Below, piece by piece: positions 42,910 through 52,468 of a stretch of DNA of 64,000 nucleotides (positions are counted from its first letter, which is position 1; the number at the start of each line of letters is the position of its first letter). The stretch lies in assembly GCA_020636375.1 (NCBI GenBank), contig JACJXZ010000013.1, positions 283,805-347,804 on the forward strand, in the 5' to 3' direction. Source of the DNA: Lewinellaceae bacterium. Lineage in GTDB: Bacteria > Bacteroidota > Bacteroidia > Chitinophagales > Saprospiraceae. The notes under the pieces are model-generated. The model was not told the DNA's origin. It searched no databases and was given only the letters and a program-made list of their open reading frames with translations. A program made the translations under genes and the position numbers.

Positions 42910-44244
42910 CTATCTTCTCCCCGCTATCGCCAACTGCTTCTCCAGTTCCTCCAGCGGCACCCCTTTCGTTTCCGGCATCATGCGCCAGACGAAGATCAGC
43001 TGCAGCACCATCATGAAGGCGAAGAAGGCGAAGACCGGCGCCGCTCCGATGTTAGAAAAAAGAAATGGGATGGAAGAAGGTATAGCTGCCGCCAGCAGCC
43101 AGTGTACAGAGCTGCCGAAGGCCTGGCCGTTGGCCCGCAGGTGGTTGGGGAAAATCTCGGAGATGAACACCCAGATGACCGTTCCCTGCCCGATCGCATG
43201 AGAGGCGATGAACAAGAACAGGAAGATGGGCACCGCCATGCCCTTGATGCCCATCACGAAGGAGAGCGCCACCAGCGAAAGCGATATGATGTAGCCAACC
43301 GAACCGATATACATGAGTTGTCGGCGCCCAAACCGGTCGATCATCGACAGGCCTACCAGGGTGAAGATGAGGTTGGTGACGCCGATGCCCACGCTGCTCA
43401 GCAGGGCGGAACTCTTTTCCAGGCCGGCGATCTCGAAAATCCGGGGGGCGTAGTACAGAAAGGCGTTGATGCCCGAAAACTGGTTGAAGAACGCGACCAG
43501 GAAGGCCAGCATCAGCGGGAAGCGGTATTTCGGGCTGAAGATCGTCTCGCCGGTTTCCGCCGCTTCGTGGTCGGCCATCAGGGCTTCAATCGTCGCTTCC
43601 GTATCCATGTCGGGGTCGATCAGGCGCAGCGTCTTAGCTGCCCCTTCGCGGTCGCCTTTCCTGACGAGCAGCCACCGCGGGCTTTTCGGCACCGTCAGCA
43701 CCATCAGGGTGTAAATGAAGGCGGGGAAAGCTTCCACGCCGATCATCCAGCGCCAGGCGTTCTCGCCGATGTTGCTCAGCAGGTAGTTGGAAAGAAAGGC
43801 CACGAGTATGCCGAAAACGATGTTGAACTGGTAGAGGGCTACGAGCTTGCCCCGGTCGTGGGCCGGCGCGATCTCGGAAACATAGGCCGGCGCCGCCACC
43901 GTAGAGGCGCCTACGCCCAGCCCGCCCAGGAAGCGGAAGAAGGCAAACACGAAGGGGTCGCTGGCCAGCGCCGACCCAACCGCTGACACAAAATAGAAAA
44001 CGCCGATCCAGAAGAGTGTTTTTTTGCGGCCCAGCCGGTCGGTAGGGAATCCTCCGAAAATAGCGCCGATCACCGTGCCCCACAGGGCGGAGGCCATGAC
44101 CACGAAGCCGTGGAACACCTCTCCTTTCTGCCACAGTTCCTGCAGCGACAGGTCGGCACCAGAAATCACCACGGTGTCAAACCCGAACAAAAAACCGGCC
44201 AAAGCCACGGTGATGGACCAGAATAAGATTTTGCGGTGGGTCAT
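42910..44244 (-). CDS. Sugar porter (MFS), probable fructose/proton symporter
   Basis: 444 aa with 12 predicted helices. Sugar-porter motifs: GFLFGFDTVVISGA in helix 1, GGFPTDRLGRKKTL after helix 2, RFLGGLGVGASTVAAPAYVSEIAP in helix 4, PKSPRWLL at the end of the first half, a second DRFGRRQL, and MPETKGVPLEELE at the C-terminus. It lies between GH32 and fructokinase genes on the same strand, so fructose (or short fructo-oligosaccharides) is the likely substrate. It carries the sugar across the inner membrane. Confidence 0.92.
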   Translation of the reverse strand: MTHRKILFWSITVALAGFLFGFDTVVISGADLSLQELWQKGEVFHGFVVMASALWGTVIGAIFGGFPTDRLGRKKTLFWIGVFYFVSAVGSALASDPFVFAFFRFLGGLGVGASTVAAPAYVSEIAPAHDRGKLVALYQFNIVFGILVAFLSNYLLSNIGENAWRWMIGVEAFPAFIYTLMVLTVPKSPRWLLVRKGDREGAAKTLRLIDPDMDTEATIEALMADHEAAETGETIFSPKYRFPLMLAFLVAFFNQFSGINAFLYYAPRIFEIAGLEKSSALLSSVGIGVTNLIFTLVGLSMIDRFGRRQLMYIGSVGYIISLSLVALSFVMGIKGMAVPIFLFLFIASHAIGQGTVIWVFISEIFPNHLRANGQAFGSSVHWLLAAAIPSSIPFLFSNIGAAPVFAFFAFMMVLQLIFVWRMMPETKGVPLEELEKQLAIAGRR

Positions 44245-44348
44245 AGTTAGTTGGTTTTTTTGTAAAGCTAACCGGGCCGGGGCAGAATAGCCCTAACAAT
44301 TATCCCAATTTTTCTTCAAATATGTTGCAGCGGGCAAAATACGCGATT

Positions 44349-45959
44349 TCACTTTCCAACCGCTCTTTTCAAAGGGTAAACCTCTATTTTGGACAGGTTA
44401 GCCTGGCCGCCGAGGGCATATAATTTCACCTTGCTGAAATCCTCCGAAGGGAAAAAGATTTCGGTCAGGGCCACTTCGCCGCCGTCGGCGAACAGCTCGC
44501 AGGAAGCGGCGTCGAAAAAGAGGTGGAGGCGGATGGGGCCGGAGGTTTCCGGGCGGGGCGCGGTGTGGCGTGCTGTAGCGAACTTTTCCGAAAACCCGGT
44601 TTTGCCCGCTTTCGTCCGGTCGCTGTAGAATTTGTTTTTGGCGGCATCATACCCGATCCGGTATTGCTCCCCTTTCGAATTGGACAGGGCGACGCCAAAG
44701 TCCGTCCCGGCGCCTTCCGGCAACTCTACTTCCAGCAGGACCTCCATCTGCGAGGGCGGGAAGCCGATCTGGCTGCTCAGGTCTAGTTCTCCCCCAATGG
44801 TTTGGGGATCGGCGGCGTACACGGCACCGCGCAACACCTTTAGTTCTTCCACAGGCAGGGAGAACAGGCGCAGGCCGTCGGCCGCCTTTTTCAGGATCAG
44901 TTGCCGGGGCAGGGTCATGGCGCTGCGCCAGGCCTGGGTGGGGACAACGGTGGCGTAGTCCCAGTTTGACATCCAGCCCAGGAAGATCCGGCGGCCGTCT
45001 TCCTTTGGTACATCCGACCAGGTCACTCCGGCGTAGTTGTCCCGCCCGTAATCGAGCCAGACGGCTTTTTCGCCGCTCACCCGGGGTGCGAAAGCGGGAT
45101 CCAGGGTAAACGTTTTCCCATCGAAATTGCCGACGAAATACTGGGTAGCTGACCCTCCATTCGGCCCGCCCGGGTTGATGCTCAGCAGCATCACCCATTT
45201 CGTTTCCCCGCTATTGTCCACCTGGATGGGGAACAGGTCCGGGCACTCCCAGACGCCGCCGTGGGAACCCCACTCCCGGCCGAAATCGCTGAGGTGCGTC
45301 CAGTTGATCAGGTTGGGCGATGCCCACAGCTTCACGTGGTCCTGGGCGGCAAATACCATGATCCACTGCTGGGAAGCTTCATGCCAGATGACTTTAGGGT
45401 CCCGGAAATCCCGGATCTTCTCCGCATTGGGGATGACCGGGTTGCCGGCGTATTTCGTCCAGGTGCGGCCCCGGTCGTTGCTGTAGGCGATGCTCTGGTA
45501 CTGAAAATCCTGGCGGCCGGCCTCCGCCCAGTCCGGCTGGTGGTGGGTGAAGATGGCGATGAGGGGCGGTTTGCCGTTTTCGCCCAGCCCGCTGGTGTTG
45601 TCCCAATCCACCACGGCGCTGCCGGAAAAGATCATGCCCAGGGAGTCGGGATAGAGGGCAATGGGCAGGTGTTGCCAATGCACCAGGTCCCGGCTCACCG
45701 CATGCCCCCAGTGCATAGGCCCCCAGACGTTGCTGTCGGGGTAGTGCTGGTAGAAAAGGTGGTATTTCCCCTCGTAAAAAACCATTCCGTTGGGGTCGTT
45801 CATCCACATCTTTTCGGGAGTGAAGTGGAATTGGGGGCGGTGGGGTTCGGTGTAATATGCATTTTCTGTGGCGGCGGCGGCTGTTTCTTTTTCAGCGCTG
45901 TTTTCGCAGCCCGGCAAGAAAGGCAGAATGAATAAAACACCGAATAGCAGGTTTTTCAT
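44349..45959 (-). CDS. GH32 fructan hydrolase, lipoprotein (canonical active site)
   Basis: 536 aa. The lipobox LPFLPGC places it at the membrane. The GH32 five-blade propeller has all three catalytic motifs: WMNDPNG (nucleophile Asp55), FRDPK (transition-state Asp) and WECPDLF (acid/base Glu). The C-terminal beta-sandwich is present (LHLFFDAASCELFADGG). It releases fructose from levan or inulin or cleaves sucrose. The intact motifs contrast with the two GH32 proteins upstream. It is followed by the sugar porter gene after 104 bases. Confidence 0.94.
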   Translation of the reverse strand: MKNLLFGVLFILPFLPGCENSAEKETAAAATENAYYTEPHRPQFHFTPEKMWMNDPNGMVFYEGKYHLFYQHYPDSNVWGPMHWGHAVSRDLVHWQHLPIALYPDSLGMIFSGSAVVDWDNTSGLGENGKPPLIAIFTHHQPDWAEAGRQDFQYQSIAYSNDRGRTWTKYAGNPVIPNAEKIRDFRDPKVIWHEASQQWIMVFAAQDHVKLWASPNLINWTHLSDFGREWGSHGGVWECPDLFPIQVDNSGETKWVMLLSINPGGPNGGSATQYFVGNFDGKTFTLDPAFAPRVSGEKAVWLDYGRDNYAGVTWSDVPKEDGRRIFLGWMSNWDYATVVPTQAWRSAMTLPRQLILKKAADGLRLFSLPVEELKVLRGAVYAADPQTIGGELDLSSQIGFPPSQMEVLLEVELPEGAGTDFGVALSNSKGEQYRIGYDAAKNKFYSDRTKAGKTGFSEKFATARHTAPRPETSGPIRLHLFFDAASCELFADGGEVALTEIFFPSEDFSKVKLYALGGQANLSKIEVYPLKRAVGK

Positions 45960-46045
45960 TTTGATGCGGTTTTTTCAGTGAAGATATTTTTTAAAACTGG
46001 TCAGGCCTCTTTCAGCCTGTATTTTTCTGGCAGGAGACGCGTGTT

Positions 46046-48508
46046 CTATTGCTTGATTATTTTATAAGCAAAGCTGCCATACTTGTTTTTCATCTGCAGG
46101 ATGTATATTCCATCTTCGAAGTTTTGAAGGTCAATCACTTCAACGGACTCCGGATAAAAAGCAAGAAGGCGCCCCCGGACATCAAAAATCTTGATTTTGC
46201 TGGCTGCATCGGATTCAAGGTACAGAAATCTATTTGTCGGATTTGGAAAAACCCTTATTTGTTGTTGCCGGGGCAATTCACTGGTGCTGGTGTACAGCCC
46301 GCCGGGAAGATTAGCCGGAGGACAGGAAATGTCGCTGAAGGTATTCTCCTTGCCATCCAATTGATAGCCATTAAACTCCTTGAGTAAGGCCTCTCCACCT
46401 TCAACTGTAATATCAACTAAATCACTTGCCTCGGAGGGATATGCCCTGGAGGAGAATACTACGAGATTATCCACAAATACCTCAAGCGTAGAGTGATCCA
46501 GGAAAATCCTGACTTCGGCATCCCCCGCCGGATTGAAGATATAGTCCTGGTATCTCAAATCTTCTGCCGTAGCGTAAGGAGAAGATTGGGTGCGGTCCAG
46601 CCCAATCCGATTATTTTCTCTGTCGAGGATCACGCTTGTCTTTTCCGGATTATCCGGATGCTTGTAGACTTGCAGGTTTATGATTTCAGCACTTGAAAAG
46701 TCCAGGGAAAATGACAGCTCGCACTGCGTGCCGCTGAATTCCGGCAAATTGCCGGTGCTATTTGCCGTTATGGCCCTGTTTATTATAGTGGTGGTGTCAA
46801 CCCGCAGGCGGCACAAATTGGGATGGGGGATTGCAGAAAGCGTCACCCCGTCATCCAGCAACCGGGCCAAACGGGGAATACTAAAAGTGTGGCGCCATCC
46901 TGCCTCTATCTGCAGGGCGTCGCTGCGGTCATCCGGGATGATGCCGATGTACGTCCATCTGCCTTCTTCATCCCGGCCAAAGGCCGGCGCCAGCAGGTTA
47001 TTGGAGATATGCTCGAATCTTTGAGGTTCGCTGTTGCGCGGGTTGAAGGTTGTCCCGTCGAAGGTTCCGGTCCAGTATATGACGTCGGCAGGCGCGCCGG
47101 GAAACTGCGGCGTCGCCACCAGTGCGTAGTCGGTATCGTTGAAAGGGATCATAGCGGGCATTTCCCAAAAGGTGCCGTGGTTGATAAAATCGCTGCTTTG
47201 AAACAGGGGCGTTACGAGCGTCCACGATTCGAGGTCGGTGGAGGTATAGGTAAACAGGATGCCGCCACCGTTATTCGATAAGCCCGACCCGACGATCATA
47301 TAGTAAAGGCCGTCCTTTTCAAAGACATAGGGATCCCTGAAATCCAGGCTGAAATAATTGGGAGGAGGATTGGGGATGAGCGGATTGGCATTGTTTTCCT
47401 GCCATTCTATGAGGCCGTCATCAAGCGGGTAGGCGCTGCCGATTCCTGCTTTCTGGCCATCGACGCCTGTGTAGAAAATGACCGGGTCTCCGTTATTGTC
47501 AAACGCGGTCGTTCCCGACCATACGCCGAAGTCGTCAAAGCCAAAAGAAGGCGCCAGGGGAATGCGCTCCTCTGCCCAGCTGACCAAGTCCGGGCTCGAT
47601 AAATGCCCCCAGTGCATGAAATAAAGATAGGGGCCGTTGGGGTTTTTCTGGAAGAACAGGTGATACTTGCCCTCATAATAGGTCAGGCCATAAGGTTCAT
47701 TGGTCCAGGATGTATTCGGCATGGGGTGATATTGGGGGCGGAGATAGTCATCTGCGTGCCGGATATTGGGGTCGATGAACAGATCCGCCTCGCTGATCGT
47801 TGCCATTTGGTAGTGTGCAAGGATTTGTCCTTCGGTCAGGGCGTCATTATAGATTTTTATATCGTCAATGGCGCCATTCAGGGTATTCAGCGAAAATCCG
47901 GCAAAGACCTGGTTGAGCGAGCTTTTGCCGACCCATAAGGTGCTTTGGGTATTGTTAAGGCTGGAATTTTCGGCAAAATTATTGCTCAACCAAATTTCCC
48001 CGTCTACGTAAATGTCGGCCTTTCCTGCTGCCGCATCGACGGTGGCCACGATATGATGCCATTGATAGGCCGTCAGCCTTTTATTGGGCCTAAGAGACCG
48101 TTCCTGCCCATTGAAGAAAAAGGAGAAGATGACATTGCCAAAGGAGTTGACCTGCAATTTGAAGCCTCCTGAACTGGATTGGCTTTGTATGATGGCCGCC
48201 GGTTCTTTGGTGAAAGCCTCGGTAGCATACCAGGCCTCGACAGTCAGTTTGTCGGTGTAATCCTGAATGAAAAAATTCAGGTCAGCAATATAGGTCGAGT
48301 ATCCGTCCAGGCGCAGCGCATTGCCAAAATTAGCGGGTATCCGCTCCGGCCGGTTGAAAGTATTCTCTATGGAAAGCAATGAGCCGGAAACTTGTTCTGT
48401 TGTCGTCTCGCCAGCTTCTTCATTAAAGTTGAGGTGAAAAATGGGGGTTTGCCCGGCCAGGGCGATCGAAAGGCAGAGCAGCGTGGTTAGGATAAGATTT
48501 TTGAGCAT
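46046..48508 (-). CDS. LamG-GH32 protein with T9SS sorting tail; Glu at nucleophile position
   Basis: 820 aa. A signal peptide (to about 19) precedes a LamG/concanavalin-like domain (about 20-235; LTVEAWYATEAFTKEPAAIIQSQ, WHHIVATVDAAAGKADIYVDGE). The GH32 propeller starts near 258: SWTNEPYG, where Glu271 replaces the nucleophile Asp of WMNDPNG. FRDP (Asp392) and WEMP (Glu449) are present. A beta-sandwich (about 590-735) and a T9SS type A sorting domain (about 750-820; IRVFPNPTNRFLYLES, ending IYILQMKNKYGSFAYKIIKQ) close it. It is thus probably secreted to the cell surface. Whether it is catalytic with Glu, or acts on an unusual fructan, is open. Confidence 0.9.
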   Translation of the reverse strand: MLKNLILTTLLCLSIALAGQTPIFHLNFNEEAGETTTEQVSGSLLSIENTFNRPERIPANFGNALRLDGYSTYIADLNFFIQDYTDKLTVEAWYATEAFTKEPAAIIQSQSSSGGFKLQVNSFGNVIFSFFFNGQERSLRPNKRLTAYQWHHIVATVDAAAGKADIYVDGEIWLSNNFAENSSLNNTQSTLWVGKSSLNQVFAGFSLNTLNGAIDDIKIYNDALTEGQILAHYQMATISEADLFIDPNIRHADDYLRPQYHPMPNTSWTNEPYGLTYYEGKYHLFFQKNPNGPYLYFMHWGHLSSPDLVSWAEERIPLAPSFGFDDFGVWSGTTAFDNNGDPVIFYTGVDGQKAGIGSAYPLDDGLIEWQENNANPLIPNPPPNYFSLDFRDPYVFEKDGLYYMIVGSGLSNNGGGILFTYTSTDLESWTLVTPLFQSSDFINHGTFWEMPAMIPFNDTDYALVATPQFPGAPADVIYWTGTFDGTTFNPRNSEPQRFEHISNNLLAPAFGRDEEGRWTYIGIIPDDRSDALQIEAGWRHTFSIPRLARLLDDGVTLSAIPHPNLCRLRVDTTTIINRAITANSTGNLPEFSGTQCELSFSLDFSSAEIINLQVYKHPDNPEKTSVILDRENNRIGLDRTQSSPYATAEDLRYQDYIFNPAGDAEVRIFLDHSTLEVFVDNLVVFSSRAYPSEASDLVDITVEGGEALLKEFNGYQLDGKENTFSDISCPPANLPGGLYTSTSELPRQQQIRVFPNPTNRFLYLESDAASKIKIFDVRGRLLAFYPESVEVIDLQNFEDGIYILQMKNKYGSFAYKIIKQ

Positions 48509-48963
48509 GGCCTTGTTATTTTTTATTTAAAATTTGAGAGGTGGGCATAATGGTTTTTTACCTATAAATTCCCCCCCCGGCCCCCGCCAGGCTCCTATGC
48601 TAAAGCTTCGGCGACAGCGTGCGGGGGAGAACGCACCCCTAAACTCGGGAAAATGTCCCCCGCTGGCGGCTACGAGTTGTACATATGTTACTGTCAGCCC
48701 AACGGGCTGATATAACCAACCAGGGCATCGCCCTGGGCGACATCGGGTACCAAACCATAGCCCTGAAGGGGCGATATAAATTATTTTGCCCTTTCAGGGC
48801 GTAATTGAACGGCCATTTGCCGCCCAGGGCGATGCCCTGGGCTATTCCTATTTCAGCCTTTCAGGCTGATGGCAGCCCATTGCCCATCTATGTACAACCC
48901 GTAGCCGCTGGCGGGGGTTAGGGGGTGGATCAGAGTCATGGATCAGCATTTTACGCCCCCCAT
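48509..48963. repeat. Large nested inverted-repeat region between two GH32 genes
   Basis: Arms at 48656-48685 and 48889-48917 are near-perfect inverted repeats (CTACGAGTTGTACATA with TATGTACAACCCGTAG and their CCGCTGGCGGGGG extensions). They enclose about 200 bases with several hairpins: CAGCCCAACGGGCTG, CCCAGGGCATCGCCCTGGG, GCCCAGGGCGATGCCCTGGGC and CAGCCTTTCAGGCTG. No gene. A related hairpin set lies at 960-1142. Transcribed in the operon it would form a large cruciform RNA. Confidence 0.65.
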
Positions 48964-51135
48964 TTAAAAATCTACGAGATTATTACTTGATCTCAATTTC
49001 CATACTTTCATGTCCTCAACGATCAAGGCGCCGCTATCCGTAAAAATCTCAATCTCATTGCTATTCCTGAACCTGGGAAAAATCCGGGTTGTAAATGCCC
49101 ACCGATCGTTGATGAACCCTTCGATCACTGATCCATCAATGAACAGGTGAAATTTGAAGGGCTCGCCTTCCGCAAGAGGCAGTTTGCCTGTTTCAATTCT
49201 GCTTTCCAATAATTCCTCTTTACTGGAACGTGTCTGGTCAATGATCAGGGTTTTCGCCTGTAAGTCAAACAGGATCTTCGTTTCCTCGCCATTTTCACTA
49301 TTCTTTCCCACAAGGAAGCCGAAGCTGCGGGAAGTATTCGGGTTTATGGCGGCCAGGATTTCCATTTGATGGCCGGCGCCAACCGCTAAATTTGTGCCAG
49401 GGCTTATGTTTTCGTTTTCAAAAGCCTTCAGGGAATCCCGCAACGTTTCCAGTGCCGGGTGGGGTGCCTGGTGGATGGTTCCGTCCACCAGGTTCCAGGT
49501 CCTTGGGATGCTGTACAAGTGTGTCCATCCATGTTGCAATTGCAGTTCTGCGGGGATCAGGTCCGGAATGATGGCGATGGCGGTGGTTCGCCCGTCCGCA
49601 TCGAGGGCCACCGAAGGAGAAAGCATCCGGTTGATCGCTTCCAGCCGCCTGGGCAGCTTATGATCAGGGACAAACTTTTCATTCACAAAATCCCCCACCC
49701 AGTAGATGGCTACTGCGGGCTTGCCCTGGTAAGGGATCGGGTTGACGAGCAGGATGTACTTATCATCCATTTTCCAGAACACCGGCATTTCCCAGAAGGC
49801 CCCCGATCCGTCCACTTCGGGGGCACCTGTGAATAAAGGCTCCAATGCCGTCCAGTGCTTCAGGTCCCGGGATTTGTACAATAATACCGTACCCTTGCGG
49901 CGGCCGTTTTCGTCGATCCCGAAACCTACGATCATGTACCAGGTGTCTGCTTCCTTCCACAGATAGGGATCCCTGAAATCAGTTCTTTCATATTGAGGAG
50001 GAGGCCCTTTCACAACCGGATTGCCGACGTGTTTTTGCCAGGCGATGAGGCCATTGTCTTCCGGATAGGCCAGGCACATTCCAAATTCCCTGCCGTCTCC
50101 GCCGGTATACATGATCACGGGCGTGCCGTTGTCGTCAATGATTACGTGGCCCGACCAGATGCCGTTCTGGTCATAACCTTCTTCCGGGCTTAAAGCCGGC
50201 CGGTGTTCCGTCCACTGCACGAGATCAGGGCTGCTGTAATGCCCCCAGTTGATCTGGCCCAGAAAAACATTGGTGCCGTTTTTCTGATTGAAAATGTGGT
50301 ATTTGCCTTTATAGAAAATCAGGCCGTGCGTCTCATTGGTCCAGTTGGCTGCCGGCAGGAGATGGTACTCCGGCCGGTTAAAATCATCGGCAAACCGGGA
50401 TTCCGGGATCTCTAATTTTGCGGTTGTTCCGTTCTTGTCGCCAACGATATTCCTTTTCACATAATCCGGAGAAAGAGATTCCCGCCAAATGTTCAATTCA
50501 TCCAGGATGCCGTTGATGTGCATTGTCGGAAAAATATGAACAAAGCTTTCTTTCCTGTCCCGGCCAATCAGGAGGTTTTCAAAGGAAACCGGCGCCGGCA
50601 GGGCTTGTGATAGCAGTACTTCCCCATTCAAGAGCAACCGGACGCTGTCCTTTTCTGCAATCAGGCTGATGTGCTCCCATTGGAATTTAGGGATAATGGC
50701 CTCCGATTCAAGATAATGCTCTGCTCCGTTGAGGCTGGTGCCGATGCACAACTTGCCAAAGCGGTTGATGCAGGCGGACAGCCAGTTTACGGTATCCCGG
50801 GTTTCTGTAAAAAGCGAGAAAAAACCGGCCACATCAGTCGGGTAGGTTTCCAGGGCCGCCCAGGCCGAAACGGTAAAGGGCGCTTCCAAAGCTTCCGGCA
50901 ACTGATGGGCAATGAAAGTGGTATTTCCGTCAAAACGCAGGCCTGTCCCGTCGATCCCTTCTACGAATTCCGGAAGATCCGCATTGCTTTGAATGGGAGA
51001 TTGTTCTTTCGTGTTTTGCTCCGTCAGTACTTTTTCAGTTTGCGCGGCAAAACTCCAGTAGTAGGCCGGGTTTTTCTCCTGCGTACAGGAGGTTATGTTT
51101 AATAGAAAAATGGAGAAAAGAAGAATACGGAGCAT
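48964..51135 (-). CDS. LamG-GH32 lipoprotein; Glu at nucleophile position
   Basis: 723 aa from the ATG at 51135 (MLRILLFSIFLLNITSC, lipobox); a second ATG lies two codons upstream. A LamG-like domain (about 25-235; FTVSAWAALETYPTDVAGFFSLF) is followed by the GH32 propeller, with NWTNETHG (Glu at the nucleophile position, about residue 268), FRDPY and WEMPVFW. The C-terminal sandwich ends in FHLFIDGSVIEGFINDR. No T9SS tail; the lipid anchor takes that role. The architecture and the Glu substitution are shared with the protein at 46046, so both belong to one GH32 subgroup. Confidence 0.9.
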   Translation of the reverse strand: MLRILLFSIFLLNITSCTQEKNPAYYWSFAAQTEKVLTEQNTKEQSPIQSNADLPEFVEGIDGTGLRFDGNTTFIAHQLPEALEAPFTVSAWAALETYPTDVAGFFSLFTETRDTVNWLSACINRFGKLCIGTSLNGAEHYLESEAIIPKFQWEHISLIAEKDSVRLLLNGEVLLSQALPAPVSFENLLIGRDRKESFVHIFPTMHINGILDELNIWRESLSPDYVKRNIVGDKNGTTAKLEIPESRFADDFNRPEYHLLPAANWTNETHGLIFYKGKYHIFNQKNGTNVFLGQINWGHYSSPDLVQWTEHRPALSPEEGYDQNGIWSGHVIIDDNGTPVIMYTGGDGREFGMCLAYPEDNGLIAWQKHVGNPVVKGPPPQYERTDFRDPYLWKEADTWYMIVGFGIDENGRRKGTVLLYKSRDLKHWTALEPLFTGAPEVDGSGAFWEMPVFWKMDDKYILLVNPIPYQGKPAVAIYWVGDFVNEKFVPDHKLPRRLEAINRMLSPSVALDADGRTTAIAIIPDLIPAELQLQHGWTHLYSIPRTWNLVDGTIHQAPHPALETLRDSLKAFENENISPGTNLAVGAGHQMEILAAINPNTSRSFGFLVGKNSENGEETKILFDLQAKTLIIDQTRSSKEELLESRIETGKLPLAEGEPFKFHLFIDGSVIEGFINDRWAFTTRIFPRFRNSNEIEIFTDSGALIVEDMKVWKLRSSNNLVDF

Positions 51136-51156
51136 AGCCACTAAGGTTTGGTGGAG

Positions 51157-51192
51157 GTTGTCTCAAAAGTGATAGTACACTTTTGAGACAAC
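51157..51192. terminator. 15-bp perfect inverted repeat between GH32 and SGBP genes
   Basis: GTTGTCTCAAAAGTG (51157-51171) pairs with CACTTTTGAGACAAC (51178-51192), 6-base loop. No clear T-run on either side; could be an operon-internal RNA hairpin or the scar of a mobile element end. Confidence 0.45.
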
Positions 51193-51242
51193 TAATAGAA
51201 AATCAACATACTACTGTACATGAGTACCCAAACTCATATAGC

Positions 51243-51320
51243 CATAAAGACACCAAGACTCTAAGCCCCGCAAAGGCTTCGTGCCGCCTTAGTGTTTTCG
51301 TGTCTTAGTGGCTAGAAAAA
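51243..51320. repeat. Interspersed repeat of the GCCACTAAG...TTAGTGGC family
   Basis: AAAGACACCAAGACTCTAAG..CTTAGTGTTTTCGTGTCTTAGTGGC forms an imperfect inverted repeat. Related copies lie at 31985, 54440, 59417 and 63905. Confidence 0.65.
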
Positions 51321-51351
51321 GCGCCATGTACAGCAGTATGAAAAATCAATC

Positions 51352-52455
51352 CTACAACGACTTCAGGTAATCGATCGCATTTTTGTAAATGGTGCGGATG
51401 TTCTGGCCGTAGGCATTCGTGCGGCCGTCGTTCATGCTCCATTCCATGCCGCCGATGCCAAGCGTTATAATGGCGCCCCGGAACCGGCCGCTGGGATGCC
51501 AGATGATGATGCCGCCGGTACCCTGGGAAGCCACATTCCAATCCCAGGTAGCAAGGACCTCGGCGTCATACATTGATTGGAAAGAGGCATATTTAGGGGC
51601 GTCAAGCGGATCCATCGTCCACATGGCGTTGTGATCCTCCTTATAACCACCATCGATTACGCTGACAGACCCATCCGGATTGCGCACCACGCCGTCGGTC
51701 AGGATATTCGCTATTGTGGAATTTGTAAAACCAATGCCCCAGGTATCCGGGTTAGACCCGCCTTCGCCGGTTCCGATGATAGTCCTGAGCCCGGAATTAT
51801 CCCTTCCCAACTCTTCGACAATGCCGGTGCCGTGCTGGCCCGCGACGATCTTTCCGCCATTGACGTAGAATTTGGACAGTATATTCAACTTATCCAGGAC
51901 GCCCTGGGGTTGTGCTGAAGAACCGACCTGGTCGTGCACGTAGAAAAGCACATTCACCCCATTTAAGGCCTCGTCGGAGAGTTCCTCATAGGAGATATAG
52001 GTGAAATTTTCGCCGTAAGTCTCTTCGGCCCACCTGGCTGCCTCCATGACATCATCGTCGCTAATCTCTGCTATGGCCGTTCCGTCTCCCAGAAACGCAA
52101 TCTTTGAGGGTAGCAACTGGACGGTAATGGTATAGGTGCGCCGGGAAACCCCATTATCGGCCACCACAGCCACCGGAGAGGACAGGTCAAGCGTGGTGCC
52201 GCTGGGAGGGCTTATCGTTACTCCCCCGGGCGCTGTGGCCTCAAAGGATACACTGGCCAGGTCGGTATTTCCGGGCAAACTCGCTTTAATAGTACCAGAC
52301 AAATGATCTACAGACGCGGCTACGCCATTGATCGACACCGACTCGATCACATCTATCACGGAAGGGCCATCTGTATAGTTTACCCTTTCGTTGCAGGAAG
52401 ACAGCCCCATCAGAAAAAGGACTGCAAGCATGCCTGTTATTTTTGAGTACTTCAT
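51352..52455 (-). CDS. DUF5018/DUF4960-type surface glycan-binding lipoprotein, short
   Basis: 367 aa from the ATG at 52455 (MKYSKITGMLAVLFLMGLSSC, lipobox). One Ig-like DUF5018-type unit (about 30-120; INGVAASVDHLSGTIKASLPGNTDLASVSFEATAPGGVTISPPSG) is followed by a DUF4960-like alpha/beta domain (about 125-367; KIAFLGDGTAIAEISDDDVMEAARWAEETYG, GGKIVAGQHGTGIVEELGR). Proteins of this type occupy the position of the levan-binding lipoprotein in the Bacteroides levan locus. It probably binds fructan on the cell surface beside SusD. A long hairpin lies directly before its start codon. Confidence 0.82.
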   Translation of the reverse strand: MKYSKITGMLAVLFLMGLSSCNERVNYTDGPSVIDVIESVSINGVAASVDHLSGTIKASLPGNTDLASVSFEATAPGGVTISPPSGTTLDLSSPVAVVADNGVSRRTYTITVQLLPSKIAFLGDGTAIAEISDDDVMEAARWAEETYGENFTYISYEELSDEALNGVNVLFYVHDQVGSSAQPQGVLDKLNILSKFYVNGGKIVAGQHGTGIVEELGRDNSGLRTIIGTGEGGSNPDTWGIGFTNSTIANILTDGVVRNPDGSVSVIDGGYKEDHNAMWTMDPLDAPKYASFQSMYDAEVLATWDWNVASQGTGGIIIWHPSGRFRGAIITLGIGGMEWSMNDGRTNAYGQNIRTIYKNAIDYLKSL

Positions 52456-52468
52456 GACGTTTATTTTT

